A stretch of 64,000 nucleotides of DNA, taken from Stutzerimonas stutzeri (lineage in GTDB: Bacteria > Pseudomonadota > Gammaproteobacteria > Pseudomonadales > Pseudomonadaceae). Below are positions 32,932-44,013 of the stretch, in pieces; position 1 is the first letter of the stretch, and the number at the start of each line of letters is the position of its first letter. The stretch covers positions 331,629-395,628 of the forward strand of contig NZ_JYHV01000014.1 of the NCBI RefSeq assembly GCF_000952685.1, read 5' to 3'. The position numbers and the translations under genes are program-made. The notes beneath the pieces were generated by a model. The model had not been told where the DNA came from, searched no databases, and saw only the letters and a list, made by a program, of their open reading frames with translations.

Positions 32932-33588
32932 ATGGCCCAGATTTTTCCCCGTTCGGCTGACATGTGGCTGCGTCTGGCCTTGCTCATCCTGTTCGGCGGC
33001 CTGGCTGGGCTATTCGTGGCACTCGTGGTGCTCGACCGTTCGGATTACAACAGCGGCAAGGGTTGGTTGGTACGCCAACCGGTGCCTTTCAGCCATGAGC
33101 ATCACGCTGGCGCGCTGAAGATCGACTGCCGGTATTGCCATGACAGCGTCGAGACCAGCGCCGTGGCGGGGCTGCCGCCAACCGATACCTGCATGAGTTG
33201 TCATTCACAGATTTGGACGGGCGCCGAGATGCTTGCGTCGGTGCGTCAAAGCCTGGTCGAGCACCGGCCCTTGCGCTGGAACCGCGTAGCCGAGCTGCCC
33301 GATTACGTCTATTTCCAGCACAACGTCCACGTCAACGCCGGGGTCGGTTGTGAGACTTGTCACGGCCAAGTCGACACCATGCCGCTTATGTATCGAGCAG
33401 AGAGTTTCACCATGAGCTGGTGCCTGGACTGTCATCAAGATCCCGCGCCGCGCCTGCGGCCACGCGATGCGGTGACCACCATGGGGTGGAAAACCGAGCA
33501 CGACCGTCGTGCTGTGGGCGAGGAAATGATCAAGGAGCACCACATCGATACCGAAAACCTGACCCACTGCTATATCTGTCACAGGTAA
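32932..33588 (+). CDS. actA: Alternative complex III pentaheme cytochrome c ActA
   Basis: This 218-residue protein has one N-terminal membrane helix ('WLRLALLILFGGLAGLFVAL') and five CxxCH heme sites: CRYCH, CMSCH, CETCH, CLDCH and CYICH. This matches ActA, the pentaheme subunit of the quinol-oxidising alternative complex III, which faces the periplasm and passes electrons to ActE or an oxidase. It is the first gene of the operon and ends 3 bp before actB. Confidence 0.93.
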   Translation: MAQIFPRSADMWLRLALLILFGGLAGLFVALVVLDRSDYNSGKGWLVRQPVPFSHEHHAGALKIDCRYCHDSVETSAVAGLPPTDTCMSCHSQIWTGAEMLASVRQSLVEHRPLRWNRVAELPDYVYFQHNVHVNAGVGCETCHGQVDTMPLMYRAESFTMSWCLDCHQDPAPRLRPRDAVTTMGWKTEHDRRAVGEEMIKEHHIDTENLTHCYICHR

Positions 33589-33591
33589 CCC

Positions 33592-36549
33592 ATGGATCGC
33601 ACGCCGCTCGACTACGCCGCCATCCGCCAACGCCTTGAAGGCCAGCACGGGCCGCGTTATTGGCGCAGCCTTGAACAGCTGGCTGACGAACCGGCGTTCG
33701 CCGCATTCGTCGATGCCGAATTTCCCAGCGTCGCGCCGGAGATGGACCGTCGCCGCTTCCTCCAACTGATGGGTGCTTCCATGGCGTTGGCCGGGCTAGC
33801 GGGATGTGGGCAGGAGCCAGAGCAGGGCGTGCCCTACGTCATGCAACCGGAGAAAGTAACGCCCGGAGAGGCGCGCTGGTACGCGAGCGCCGTTCCGTTT
33901 GCCGGTTACGCGCAACCGGTGCTTGGACGGACCCACGTTGGTCGGCCGACCAAGCTCGAGGGAAACCCCGACCATCCGCTCAGCCGGGGCGCCGCAACCG
34001 CCTTCACCCAGGCGGCTATTCTGCAACTGTACGATCCAGACCGCTCCCAGGCACCTCGCTACGAAGGGCACATCAGTACCTGGAATGCGTTTCAGGGTGC
34101 GGCGGTGGAGCAGGCAGCCCGTGCCGACGCAGCGCAAGGCGGTGGCTTGCATGTGCTGATGGGCGCCAATAGCTCGCCGACTCTGCAGCGTCAGTTCGCC
34201 GCGATGATCGAACGTTGGCCGCAGGCGAGGCTGTACCGCTTCGAACCTTGGGAAGGCGAAGCCTACGCCGCCAGCGAACGAGCGCTGGGACGTCCGTTGG
34301 AAACCCACTATCGATTCGAAGATGCCGAGTGGGTGGTGAGCTTCGAGCATGACTGGCTCGGCCCCGGCCCACGTGAACTACCACAGGCGATTGCCTGGAG
34401 CGAGCGCAAGCGGCGGGCGGCACGCGGTGAGGGCGAGGCACGCTTGATCGTGGTGGAATCCTTGTCCACCGTAACCGGCGCCAAGGCGGTCAATCGGCGG
34501 CGGGTCGAACCGTCCCAACTACGCGCTTACGTGCAGGCATTGGTGGCGGCGTTTGGCGGTGGCGCTGCGACGAGCCTGCCAGCCGATGCGCAACATTGGA
34601 TCGATGAGCTGGCCAGGCAACTGCAGGCGCGTCGCGGTCGTTGCCTGATCACCGCTGGCGAATTTGCGCCATTGGACGTCCAGGCCGCGGTGCATTGGCT
34701 CAATCAACGGCTCGGCAACTTCGGCAAGACCGTTCTCTATACCGAACCGGTGACCTGGCTCGAAGCCGGAGGGCAGCGCGTCTCCGATCTGGCGGAGTTG
34801 GTGGCGGCGATGCTGGCTGGTGAGGTCGAAACCCTGCTGATGCTTGATTGCAATCCAGCGCACACGGCGCCGGGGGGGTTGACCTTCACCGATGCCTTGG
34901 AGCGCGTTCCGCAGCGTATTCATGCCGGGCTCTATTACGACGAAACGGCGGCTCTCAGTCATTGGCATCTGCCCTTGACCCACGCACTGGATGGCTGGTG
35001 CGACAGCCGCGCCGCTGATGGCGGCGTCTGCCTGACACAACCGCTGGTGCGCCCGTTCTATAGCAGCCGCACCCAGGCCGAGGTGCTGGCGCTGATGATG
35101 GGCGACCTGTCGCCAGACGCCCTGACGCTGATGCGGCAAACCTGGCAGATGCTGAATGACGATGCCTGGCGTCGGGCGCTGGAACTCGGGTTCATCCGCG
35201 ACAGTGCCTTCGCATCGGTCGAGGCCAGCGCGAGCGCGCCGCGGTGGGACGCTTCAGCTACTTCCGAGGCGGTCGGCCTGAGTGTGCTGTTCCGGCCCGA
35301 CCCGAGCGTCTGGGACGGGCGCTTCGCCAATCTCGGCTGGCTCCAGGAACTGCCCAAGCCGATCAGCAAGCTCACCTGGGATAACGTCATCGGCGTTTCG
35401 CCGGCGCTGGCCGAACGGGAAGGCATCGCCAGCGGCGACCGCTTGCGTGTCACGCTCGGGCGCGACGTGGCCGAGGGACCTGCCTGGATCATGCCGGGCC
35501 AGGCCGATGATACGCTGAGTCTTTTCGGCGGCTACGGGCGTGCTCGTGCGGGACGAGTCGGCGATGGGCTTGGTTACGATGTTTCGCCGCTGCGCACGGC
35601 GGACCAACCCTGGAAGCGTGAGGGTGCGCAGCTGACCCGGCTGGCGCGCCATACCAAGCTGGCGTCGACCCAGCCGCATCACGTTCTGCACGGCAAGGAG
35701 CTGATTCGCAGTCACCCGCGCGAGGTGGCGTTCGACGAAGCCGCACCCAAGCCGGAGCAGGTCACGCTTTATCCACCACCGAAGCAGGGCGATACCGCCT
35801 GGGGCATGGTCATCGATCTGGACCAGTGCATCGGCTGCAACGCCTGCGTGGTGGCCTGTCAGGCCGAAAACAACATACCGGTGGTGGGCAAGGAACAGGT
35901 CGAGATGGGACGCGGCATGCACTGGTTGCGCGTCGATCATTATTACGGCGGCGACCCCCGCGAACCGACCTCGGCGTTCCAGCCGGTGCCCTGCATGCAT
36001 TGCGACCAGGCGCCCTGCGAAGTGGGTTGCCCGGTGAACGCGACGGTGCACGGCCCGGATGGGCTGAACGAGCAGATCTACAACCGCTGCATCGGCACGC
36101 GCACCTGCTCCTCGTACTGCCCGTACAAGGTGCGTCGTTTCAATTGGTTCGACCTCACCCAGGACGATCCGCCCTCGATCCAGCATCAGCGCAACCCCAA
36201 TGTCACGGTGCGTTCGCGCGGGGTCATGGAGAAATGCACCTATTGCGTGCAGCGTATCAGCGAAGCGCGGATTACCGCCCGTATCGAAAACCGCGAGATA
36301 GCCGATGGTGAGGTGAAAACAGCTTGTCAGCAGACCTGTCCGACCCAGGCGATCGTCTTCGGCAACCTTCAGGACCCGAACGCAGAGGTCAACCGCGAAC
36401 GCCACACCAGACGACACTACGCGTTGCTCGAAGAACTCAATACCCGGCCCAAGACCACCTATCTGGGCCTTGTCGAGGAGCCGGCAGCCCTGCCGGGCGA
36501 TGCCGAGCCCCTGGAGTTGCGCTCGGCCAAGGGGGAACGTGATGCCTGA
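33592..36549 (+). CDS. actB: Alternative complex III iron-sulfur protein ActB
   Basis: This 985-residue protein has a twin-arginine signal near residue 45 ('DRRRFLQLMGASMALAGLAG'). It is followed by a molybdopterin-oxidoreductase-like domain (about 60-700) that in this family carries no molybdenum cofactor, and a ferredoxin-like part (about 735-950). Cluster motifs are 'CIGCNACVVACQAENN', 'CMHCDQAPCEVGCPVNAT', 'CIGTRTCSSYCPYK' and 'CTYCVQRISEAR' with 'CQQTCPTQAI'. It relays electrons from quinol at ActC to the cytochromes. It overlaps actC by 8 bp. Confidence 0.93.
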   Translation: MDRTPLDYAAIRQRLEGQHGPRYWRSLEQLADEPAFAAFVDAEFPSVAPEMDRRRFLQLMGASMALAGLAGCGQEPEQGVPYVMQPEKVTPGEARWYASAVPFAGYAQPVLGRTHVGRPTKLEGNPDHPLSRGAATAFTQAAILQLYDPDRSQAPRYEGHISTWNAFQGAAVEQAARADAAQGGGLHVLMGANSSPTLQRQFAAMIERWPQARLYRFEPWEGEAYAASERALGRPLETHYRFEDAEWVVSFEHDWLGPGPRELPQAIAWSERKRRAARGEGEARLIVVESLSTVTGAKAVNRRRVEPSQLRAYVQALVAAFGGGAATSLPADAQHWIDELARQLQARRGRCLITAGEFAPLDVQAAVHWLNQRLGNFGKTVLYTEPVTWLEAGGQRVSDLAELVAAMLAGEVETLLMLDCNPAHTAPGGLTFTDALERVPQRIHAGLYYDETAALSHWHLPLTHALDGWCDSRAADGGVCLTQPLVRPFYSSRTQAEVLALMMGDLSPDALTLMRQTWQMLNDDAWRRALELGFIRDSAFASVEASASAPRWDASATSEAVGLSVLFRPDPSVWDGRFANLGWLQELPKPISKLTWDNVIGVSPALAEREGIASGDRLRVTLGRDVAEGPAWIMPGQADDTLSLFGGYGRARAGRVGDGLGYDVSPLRTADQPWKREGAQLTRLARHTKLASTQPHHVLHGKELIRSHPREVAFDEAAPKPEQVTLYPPPKQGDTAWGMVIDLDQCIGCNACVVACQAENNIPVVGKEQVEMGRGMHWLRVDHYYGGDPREPTSAFQPVPCMHCDQAPCEVGCPVNATVHGPDGLNEQIYNRCIGTRTCSSYCPYKVRRFNWFDLTQDDPPSIQHQRNPNVTVRSRGVMEKCTYCVQRISEARITARIENREIADGEVKTACQQTCPTQAIVFGNLQDPNAEVNRERHTRRHYALLEELNTRPKTTYLGLVEEPAALPGDAEPLELRSAKGERDA

Positions 36550-37897
36550 GGCGCCGCATTTCCTGCCGCAAGGGATGCCGCTTGGCGCGGTGTCGGAGCG
36601 CGTGCTCGACCTGCCGACCGACTTCAACCGCTACCGGCGGGCCTGGTGGATGCTGTTCACTTTCAGCTGCCTGCTGCTGGGTGTGTTCGTTGTCGCCGCG
36701 GCGGTGGCGTTGTGGAGAGGCGTTGGTGTCTGGGGCAACAACATCCCGGTGAACTGGGGCTTCGCCATTCTCAATTACATGTGGTGGCTCGGCATCGGCC
36801 ACGCCGGCACGTTCATCTCGGCTTTGCTGCTGTTGCTCAACCGCCCGTGGCGCAACTCGCTCAACCGCCTCGCCGAGTTGATGACGCTGATGGCCGTGGT
36901 CTGCGCCGGGGTCTATCCGATCCTGCACCTGGGACGGCCCTGGCTGTTCTACTGGACCGCGCCATACCCCAACACCATGGAGCTCTGGCCACAGTTCAAG
37001 AGCCCGACGGCCTGGGACTTTTTCGCGGTGCTGGGTTACCTCGGCGTGTCGCTGCTGTTCTTGTATGTCGGCTCCATCCCTGATTTCGCCTCGGCGCGTG
37101 ATCGCGCCACCAAGCGGCACTATCAGTATTTCTACGGGCTGCTCGCGCTCGGCTGGCGGGGCGCGGCTTCGCACTGGAGCCACTGGCGCCGCACCTACCG
37201 ATTCATCGCATTGCTGGCGGTACCGCTGGTGTTTTCGGTGTCCAGTGGCTACTCGTTCCTGCTCGATTTGGCGCCTGAAACGGGCTGGCACTCGACCGTC
37301 TTTCCGCCGTATTTCGTCGCCGGTGCGGTGTTCTCCGGTTTCGCCATGGTTATCGTCATCGCGCTCGGATTGCGGCGGTTCTTCGGTTGGCACGAGCTGA
37401 TCACTGACAGCCACCTGGAAAAGCTCGGGCTGCTGTTGCTGGCGACCAGCTGGATGACCAGCTACGGCTATTTCGCCGAACCCTTCATCGCGTTTTATTC
37501 GGGCAAGGAGCACGAAATCCTGGTGACCATGAACCGCATCGCCGGGCCCACGGCCTGGAGTTTCTGGACGGCAATCTTCTTCAATCTGGTGGTGACACAG
37601 GCGCTCTGGTGGCCGGCGGTGCGGCGCAACGGTCGGGCCATGTTGATCATCGCCCTGGGCGTGCTGGTGGGCATGTGGTGCGAGCGCTACATGCTGATCA
37701 TCCAGCCGCCGACGCGTGATTACCTGGTCTCTAGCTGGCAGGCCTACAGCCCGTCGTTCTGGGATTGGGCGCTGTTCATCGGCACCTTCGGCCTGTTCAT
37801 GGTGCCGTTCTCGCTGTTCATGCGCTTCCTGCCGATGATCTCGACCTTCGAGCTCAAGGAGGTGCTGCATCGCTACCGGGGAGGCGCCAATGAGTAA
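36542..37897 (+). CDS. actC: Alternative complex III membrane subunit ActC (NrfD-like)
   Basis: This 451-residue NrfD-type protein has about ten membrane helices. 'NWGFAILNYMWWLGIGHAGT' is the characteristic quinone-site region of ActC. ATG 36542 ('MPEAPHFLPQG') overlaps the actB stop, and the longer frame upstream is a shadow. It binds and oxidises menaquinol or ubiquinol. It overlaps actD by 8 bp. Confidence 0.93.
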   Translation: MPEAPHFLPQGMPLGAVSERVLDLPTDFNRYRRAWWMLFTFSCLLLGVFVVAAAVALWRGVGVWGNNIPVNWGFAILNYMWWLGIGHAGTFISALLLLLNRPWRNSLNRLAELMTLMAVVCAGVYPILHLGRPWLFYWTAPYPNTMELWPQFKSPTAWDFFAVLGYLGVSLLFLYVGSIPDFASARDRATKRHYQYFYGLLALGWRGAASHWSHWRRTYRFIALLAVPLVFSVSSGYSFLLDLAPETGWHSTVFPPYFVAGAVFSGFAMVIVIALGLRRFFGWHELITDSHLEKLGLLLLATSWMTSYGYFAEPFIAFYSGKEHEILVTMNRIAGPTAWSFWTAIFFNLVVTQALWWPAVRRNGRAMLIIALGVLVGMWCERYMLIIQPPTRDYLVSSWQAYSPSFWDWALFIGTFGLFMVPFSLFMRFLPMISTFELKEVLHRYRGGANE

Positions 37898-38417
37898 GCG
37901 CCATTACGGCCTGCTGGCTGATTTCGCTCATCCCGATGCGATGCTCGATACCGCGCGCGCTGCCCGGGCGGCGGGCTATCGGCGAATAGAGGCCTACAGC
38001 CCGTTTCCGGTGGAAGGGATAGAAGAATTGCTCGAGCACCGCAGCAATCGCCCTTACGGGTTTGGCGTGGTCGGGGCGCTGGTGGGTATCGTCATCGGCC
38101 TGGGCATGCAGATCTACGCCAACCTAAGCTATCCGATGGAGATCGGCGGAAGGCCACTGATCGCGTTGCAAAGCTTCAGCATCGTGACCTTTCTGCTGAT
38201 GGTCAGCTTCGCGACGATATTCGCCGTGTTCGGCCTGCTCTGGTTGTGCCGGTTGCCCTTGCTCTGGCACCCGCTGCATGAGGCGAGCGCGTTCGGGCGG
38301 GCTACCGATGATCGCTTTCTGCTCTGTATCCGCGCTGATGATCCGCTGTACGACCAGACCGGCACAGCAGTCTGGCTGGCCGAACGCGCAATGTCAGTGA
38401 CAGAGGTGCCGGCATGA
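37890..38417 (+). CDS. actD: Alternative complex III subunit ActD (DUF3341)
   Basis: This 175-residue protein has an N-terminal soluble part with 'YGLLADFAHPDAMLDTARAA' and 'GYRRIEAYSPFPVEG', the DUF3341 signature, then two membrane helices ('GVVGALVGIVIGLGMQIY' and 'TFLLMVSFATIFAVFGLLWL'). It is a structural membrane subunit of ACIII. It overlaps both neighbours by a few bases. Confidence 0.92.
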   Translation: MSKRHYGLLADFAHPDAMLDTARAARAAGYRRIEAYSPFPVEGIEELLEHRSNRPYGFGVVGALVGIVIGLGMQIYANLSYPMEIGGRPLIALQSFSIVTFLLMVSFATIFAVFGLLWLCRLPLLWHPLHEASAFGRATDDRFLLCIRADDPLYDQTGTAVWLAERAMSVTEVPA

Positions 38418-38944
38418 TTCGCTGGCTGTTGCTCTGTGCGCTGCTGTTGGGCCTTGTCGGTTGTGATGACATGGCTCAGCAGCCGCGTGCCGATGCGCAG
38501 GAGCCCAGCAGGTTCTTTCCGGACGGTAAGGTCAACCAGGTGCCGCCTGCCGGCACCGTTGCCCGTGGGGATCTCACTTGGGAAGCCGTATTGGCCGAGC
38601 GGCCAGCGCTGACGGTGGAACTCATGCAGCGTGGTCGGGAGCGCTTCGAGATTTACTGCTCGCCTTGCCACGGGGTAGCGGGCGACGGCAATGGCACCGT
38701 GGTCAATCGCGGATTTCCCCGGCCGCCGGATGTTGCCGAGCCCAGGCTCATCGCGGCGCCCGACCGGCATTTCATGGACGTCATCGCCCATGGCTACGGC
38801 CAGATGTACAGCTATGCCGCACGCGTGCTGCCCGCCGATCGCTGGGCCATCGTCGGCTATATCCGCGCCTTGCAATTCAGCCGTCGCGCCGAGGTTGGCG
38901 GCCTGCCTGAAATCGACCGCGACACGCTGGAGCGCCTGCCATGA
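38414..38944 (+). CDS. actE: Alternative complex III monoheme cytochrome c ActE
   Basis: This 176-residue lipoprotein (lipobox 'LLLGLVGCDDM', Cys 18) has one heme site 'YCSPCHGVAGDGNGTV' and a likely Met ligand in 'HGYGQMYSYAARV'. It accepts electrons from ActA/ActB and passes them to the caa3 oxidase. It overlaps actD and actF (ATGA). Confidence 0.92.
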   Translation: MIRWLLLCALLLGLVGCDDMAQQPRADAQEPSRFFPDGKVNQVPPAGTVARGDLTWEAVLAERPALTVELMQRGRERFEIYCSPCHGVAGDGNGTVVNRGFPRPPDVAEPRLIAAPDRHFMDVIAHGYGQMYSYAARVLPADRWAIVGYIRALQFSRRAEVGGLPEIDRDTLERLP

Positions 38945-39969
38945 GCGCTCGTAGAGTGGCATTTGTCGGCGTCGGACTCGGCGTGCTCGGGTTGTTGGCG
39001 TGCCTGCTACTGACCAGTCGCGAGGCGGTGGCGGCGAGCCTGGCCAGTCTGCTGGGCCTGGCCGGCATTCCGTTGGGTGGGTTGTGTCTGGGTTTGAGCG
39101 TGGCGCTGGTCAGTGGCAATGCGCGGGACCAGTTATGGCCATGGACGCTGTTCAGTGCGCGTGCCTTGCCAATGCTGGCGTTGATCGCGCTCCCGGTGCT
39201 GGCGGGAGCCGGTGCGCTCTACGAATGGGTGGGCACCGACGAAGGCGGCTTCCGTGGTTTCTGGCTTGCCTGGACGAGCTTTGCGGTGCGCGCAGTGCTG
39301 TATCTGGCGGCGTGGTGGGCCTTGGCGAAATGGGTGCTACCGCTAAGCCTCAATCGGCCCGCAGCGGCCGGTCTGGGCTTGATCGCTCTGGTATTGACCA
39401 CATCGCTGGCCGCGGTGGACTGGGCGATGTCGCTCGACCCGCATTTCACATCCAGCCTGTTTGGCATGGTCTGGTTCGGTCGGCTGATGCTCACTGGCAT
39501 CGCCTTCTGCTGCTTGCTGGTGCTCAGTCGTGGCCGCGATCGGTCGCGCCGCGATCGGCCGGGCGTGCTGCGCGGCATGCTGGCCGCCGCGGCATTGGCG
39601 TGGCTCTACCTGCATTTCATGCAGTACCTGGTGATCTGGTACGGCAACCTACCTGAGGAAATTCGCTGGTATCAGCACCGCACCGAGGGTGTCTGGTTGT
39701 GGCTGACCTGGCTGTTGGGCGCCGGTCAGTCGCTGGTTTTCATCACGTTGCTCTGGCCGTTCTCACAGCGCCGCCCGGCATTGACGGCGCTGGCCGCAAC
39801 GACCCTGGTGCTGGGGTTGGTCGAAGGTGTCTGGTTGAGCTTGCCGGGATTGAAGGCAATGCAACCCGTGGTTCTGGGGTTGGCGCTGGTCTGCGCCTGG
39901 ATGGCTGGCGTCGGGCTGCTGGCTCTGGCCTTACTGCCGGGAGGAATGATGCCGAGGAGAACGCCATGA
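38941..39969 (+). CDS. actF: Alternative complex III membrane subunit ActF
   Basis: This 342-residue membrane protein has about ten helices. 'FTSSLFGMVWFGRLMLTG' and 'LHFMQYLVIWYGNLPEEIRW' are typical of ActF, the smaller NrfD-related subunit that lacks the quinone site. 'AAVDWAMSLDPHFTSSLFG' is another family mark. It overlaps the next ORF by 4 bp (ATGA). Confidence 0.9.
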   Translation: MSARRVAFVGVGLGVLGLLACLLLTSREAVAASLASLLGLAGIPLGGLCLGLSVALVSGNARDQLWPWTLFSARALPMLALIALPVLAGAGALYEWVGTDEGGFRGFWLAWTSFAVRAVLYLAAWWALAKWVLPLSLNRPAAAGLGLIALVLTTSLAAVDWAMSLDPHFTSSLFGMVWFGRLMLTGIAFCCLLVLSRGRDRSRRDRPGVLRGMLAAAALAWLYLHFMQYLVIWYGNLPEEIRWYQHRTEGVWLWLTWLLGAGQSLVFITLLWPFSQRRPALTALAATTLVLGLVEGVWLSLPGLKAMQPVVLGLALVCAWMAGVGLLALALLPGGMMPRRTP

Positions 39970-40403
39970 GTGTGCCGGTGGATCCGGTTTCGAAAGAAGA
40001 CGGCTTCGAGCATCACGACGCCAACGTCAAAGTGCTACTGATCATCGGTTTCGGCATTTTCGCCGCCTTGCTGGTGGCGGGCATCGGGGTGGCTGGCTTG
40101 CTCTGGTGGTACGACCTGCAGCCGGACAAGCCGGTCACCGCGCTTGAGAGACGCACGGAGAAACCGCCCAAGCCGCGGTTGGAGAACGACCCGCGGGCAG
40201 GCGGTAACGAGGTCGTGGTGGCGGGGCGCGAATTGATCGAGCACTACGGCTGGGTCGATCGTGAGGCCGGGCTGGCGCGTATCCCGGTGGATCGCGGCAT
40301 TGTGCTGTTGGCCCAACGTGGCTGGCCTTCACGTGCAGAGCCCGAACCGGGTGAAAAAATGCCGCCTCGTGAGCAACAAGCCAGGGGGAGGGCGCAGCAG
40401 TGA
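39966..40403 (+). CDS. Small membrane-anchored protein of the ACIII-oxidase cluster
   Basis: This 145-residue protein starts at ATG 39966, overlapping the actF stop. It has one membrane helix ('VLLIIGFGIFAALLVAGIGV') and a periplasmic tail with 'HYGWVDREAGLARIPVDRGI', a motif I associate with small ORFs next to SCO and oxidase genes. It may help join ACIII with the caa3 oxidase or assist assembly, but no activity can be assigned. It overlaps the SCO gene by 4 bp. Confidence 0.7.
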   Translation: MSVPVDPVSKEDGFEHHDANVKVLLIIGFGIFAALLVAGIGVAGLLWWYDLQPDKPVTALERRTEKPPKPRLENDPRAGGNEVVVAGRELIEHYGWVDREAGLARIPVDRGIVLLAQRGWPSRAEPEPGEKMPPREQQARGRAQQ

Positions 40404-41389
40404 TGCATCGATCTCTGTACCCGGACGGGGCGACGACGAACGGGTGGCACCCATCTTACGGATCTTCTGTGTGTATGCGCCTGCCTTGGCGCAAAGCCCC
40501 CGAACCATGGCGGCCGACTCAACACCCCCAGGCCACGACTCGCTTTCCACGCTACCTTGCCACCCTGTTTCTGACTGTCCTCGTCCTGCAGTACGGTGGG
40601 CCAGTGATGGCCGACGCACCGTTCGATCCCTTCGCCGCGGCTGGCATCGAACAAAAGCCCGGCGCGCAGGTGCCGTTGAAGCTGCGCTTTACCAATGTGA
40701 ACGGCGACCACGTCACCCTCGACGAGCTATTCGGGGCGCGCCCGGTGATACTCGCGCCGGTCTACTACCGTTGCCCGAACGTCTGCGGCGCGCAGCTTTC
40801 GAGCCTGTTCAACCTGTTGTCGGCGTTGTCCTTCGAGCTTGGCAAAGACTACGAGGTGATCGCCTTCAGTATCGACCCGCGCGAAACCCCGCAGGATGCG
40901 GAGGCCGAGCGCGCCAAGTTGCGCAAACGTTGGCCGCAGCTGGTGGATTCGCCGCACGTGCACTTTCTCAGCGAGGTCGCCCCGGCGACTCGTCCAGAGC
41001 CGAACCCTTCACATCCGGCTGCTGGTGCCGCGCTGGCCGAGTCGCTCGGCTTCACCTACAGCTGGGATCCGGAGATCGGCGAGTTCGCCCATGCTTCGGC
41101 GATCGCCACGCTAAGCGCTGAAGGGAAACTGGTGCGCTGGCTGTACGGCCTCGGCTATCAACCGGATGACATGCGCCTGGCGCTGACTGACGCCGGGGAA
41201 GGAAAGATAGGCTCGCTGGGCGACCAGCTGCTGCTGCTCTGTTATCACTACAACCCACGCACTGGTGGCTACGACAACCTGGTCATCGGCGCGCTGCAGG
41301 TCGGTGGCATCGGCACCACTCTGCTGCTGGGCGGCTTCATCGGCGTCACCCTCTGGTGCGAGCGTCGCAAGTCGAAGGCTGACGCATGA
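40400..41389 (+). CDS. SCO1/SenC copper chaperone for oxidase assembly
   Basis: A 329-codon frame; ATG 40475 ('MRLPWRKAPEP') is an alternative start closer to the membrane signal 'YLATLFLTVLVLQYGG'. The SCO copper site is 'YYRCPNVCGAQLSSLF' (CxxxC) with the distal His in 'GEFAHASAIATLSAEG'. A C-terminal membrane helix ('GIGTTLLLGGFIGVTLW') is unusual for SCO but common in this cluster type. It loads CuA into subunit II, encoded next. It overlaps both neighbours. Confidence 0.9.
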   Translation: MMHRSLYPDGATTNGWHPSYGSSVCMRLPWRKAPEPWRPTQHPQATTRFPRYLATLFLTVLVLQYGGPVMADAPFDPFAAAGIEQKPGAQVPLKLRFTNVNGDHVTLDELFGARPVILAPVYYRCPNVCGAQLSSLFNLLSALSFELGKDYEVIAFSIDPRETPQDAEAERAKLRKRWPQLVDSPHVHFLSEVAPATRPEPNPSHPAAGAALAESLGFTYSWDPEIGEFAHASAIATLSAEGKLVRWLYGLGYQPDDMRLALTDAGEGKIGSLGDQLLLLCYHYNPRTGGYDNLVIGALQVGGIGTTLLLGGFIGVTLWCERRKSKADA

Positions 41390-42354
41390 ACGAAGCCTTC
41401 GTCCGCTTCTGGCCGCAAACGGCCTCAAACTACGCCGGGAATGTCGACTGGCTGGTCTTCGCCTTCACCGGAATGATGATGTTCTTCGTGGTGCCGGTGT
41501 TCGTCCTGCTGGTGCTGTTCTCGTTCCGCTATCGCAAGGGCACACAGGTGCCGCGGGATCATCGCCCCCGCGGCAGCATGAAGGTCGAGATGACCTGGAT
41601 CGCCTTGCCCTTCGTCGGCGCCATGGTCATCTACCTGGTGTCGGCCAAGCTCTACTACGAGGTGCGCACGCCACCGCCGGACGCCATGGAAATCCAGGTG
41701 GTCGGCAAGCAGTGGATGTGGAAGTTCCAGCACCCCGGCGGCCAGCGCGAGATCAATACGCTGCACGTGCCGGTCGACCAGCCGATCAAGCTCAACATGA
41801 TCTCCCAGGACGTCATCCACAGCCTGTATTTTCCGGCCCTGCGGGTGAAGCAGGACCTGCTGCCCGGCCGCTACACCCAGCTCTGGTTCAAAGCTACCAA
41901 GACCGGACGCTTCCAGGCCTACTGCGCCGAGTATTGCGGCACCGACCATTCTCGGATGCTGGCGGATCTGGTGATCTTGCCTGCGCAGGAATACGCGGCG
42001 TGGCTGGAACAGGCCGGGACGTCGGAAAGCCTGGCCGATCAGGGCGGCGCGCTGTTCCGTCAGTTTGGCTGCAGCGGTTGCCATGGTGCGGCCAATGTCG
42101 CTCACGCGCCGAATCTGGTTGGCCTCTACGGCCGTCGGGTGGCGCTGCAGAACGGTGAATCGGTGCTGGCCGACGATGGCTACATTCGCGACAGCATCCT
42201 GCTGCCGAACAAGCAGGTCGTGGCCGGCTTCGAGCCCATCATGCCCAGCTTCGACAACGTGCTGGATGAGGAAGCGGTGCTGCGTCTGACCGCTTATATC
42301 AAGTCTTTAGGACACGTTGGTGAAGGAGGGCAGGATGCTGCTGACCAACCCTGA
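41386..42354 (+). CDS. ctaC: caa3-type cytochrome c oxidase subunit II with fused cytochrome c
   Basis: This 322-residue protein has two N-terminal membrane helices, a CuA cupredoxin domain ('VVGKQWMWKFQHPGG', 'DVIHSLYFPALRVKQDLLPG', 'FQAYCAEYCGTDHSRM') with both CuA Cys, His and Met. A C-terminal cytochrome c domain follows ('FGCSGCHGAANVAHAPNLVG', Met in 'FEPIMPSFDNV'). The fused heme marks a caa3 oxidase that can take electrons directly from ACIII. It overlaps SCO by 4 bp. Confidence 0.95.
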   Translation: MNEAFVRFWPQTASNYAGNVDWLVFAFTGMMMFFVVPVFVLLVLFSFRYRKGTQVPRDHRPRGSMKVEMTWIALPFVGAMVIYLVSAKLYYEVRTPPPDAMEIQVVGKQWMWKFQHPGGQREINTLHVPVDQPIKLNMISQDVIHSLYFPALRVKQDLLPGRYTQLWFKATKTGRFQAYCAEYCGTDHSRMLADLVILPAQEYAAWLEQAGTSESLADQGGALFRQFGCSGCHGAANVAHAPNLVGLYGRRVALQNGESVLADDGYIRDSILLPNKQVVAGFEPIMPSFDNVLDEEAVLRLTAYIKSLGHVGEGGQDAADQP

Positions 42355-42387
42355 AACCAGCCTACCTCGGCACAGGAGTTCCACCCG

Positions 42388-43999
<1,612 letters not shown>

Positions 44000-44013
<14 letters not shown>

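Noticed and set aside
36437..37870. A 477-codon minus-strand frame over actC
   Set aside because: Antisense shadow; no recognisable domain, while the plus strand encodes a membrane protein in an intact operon.
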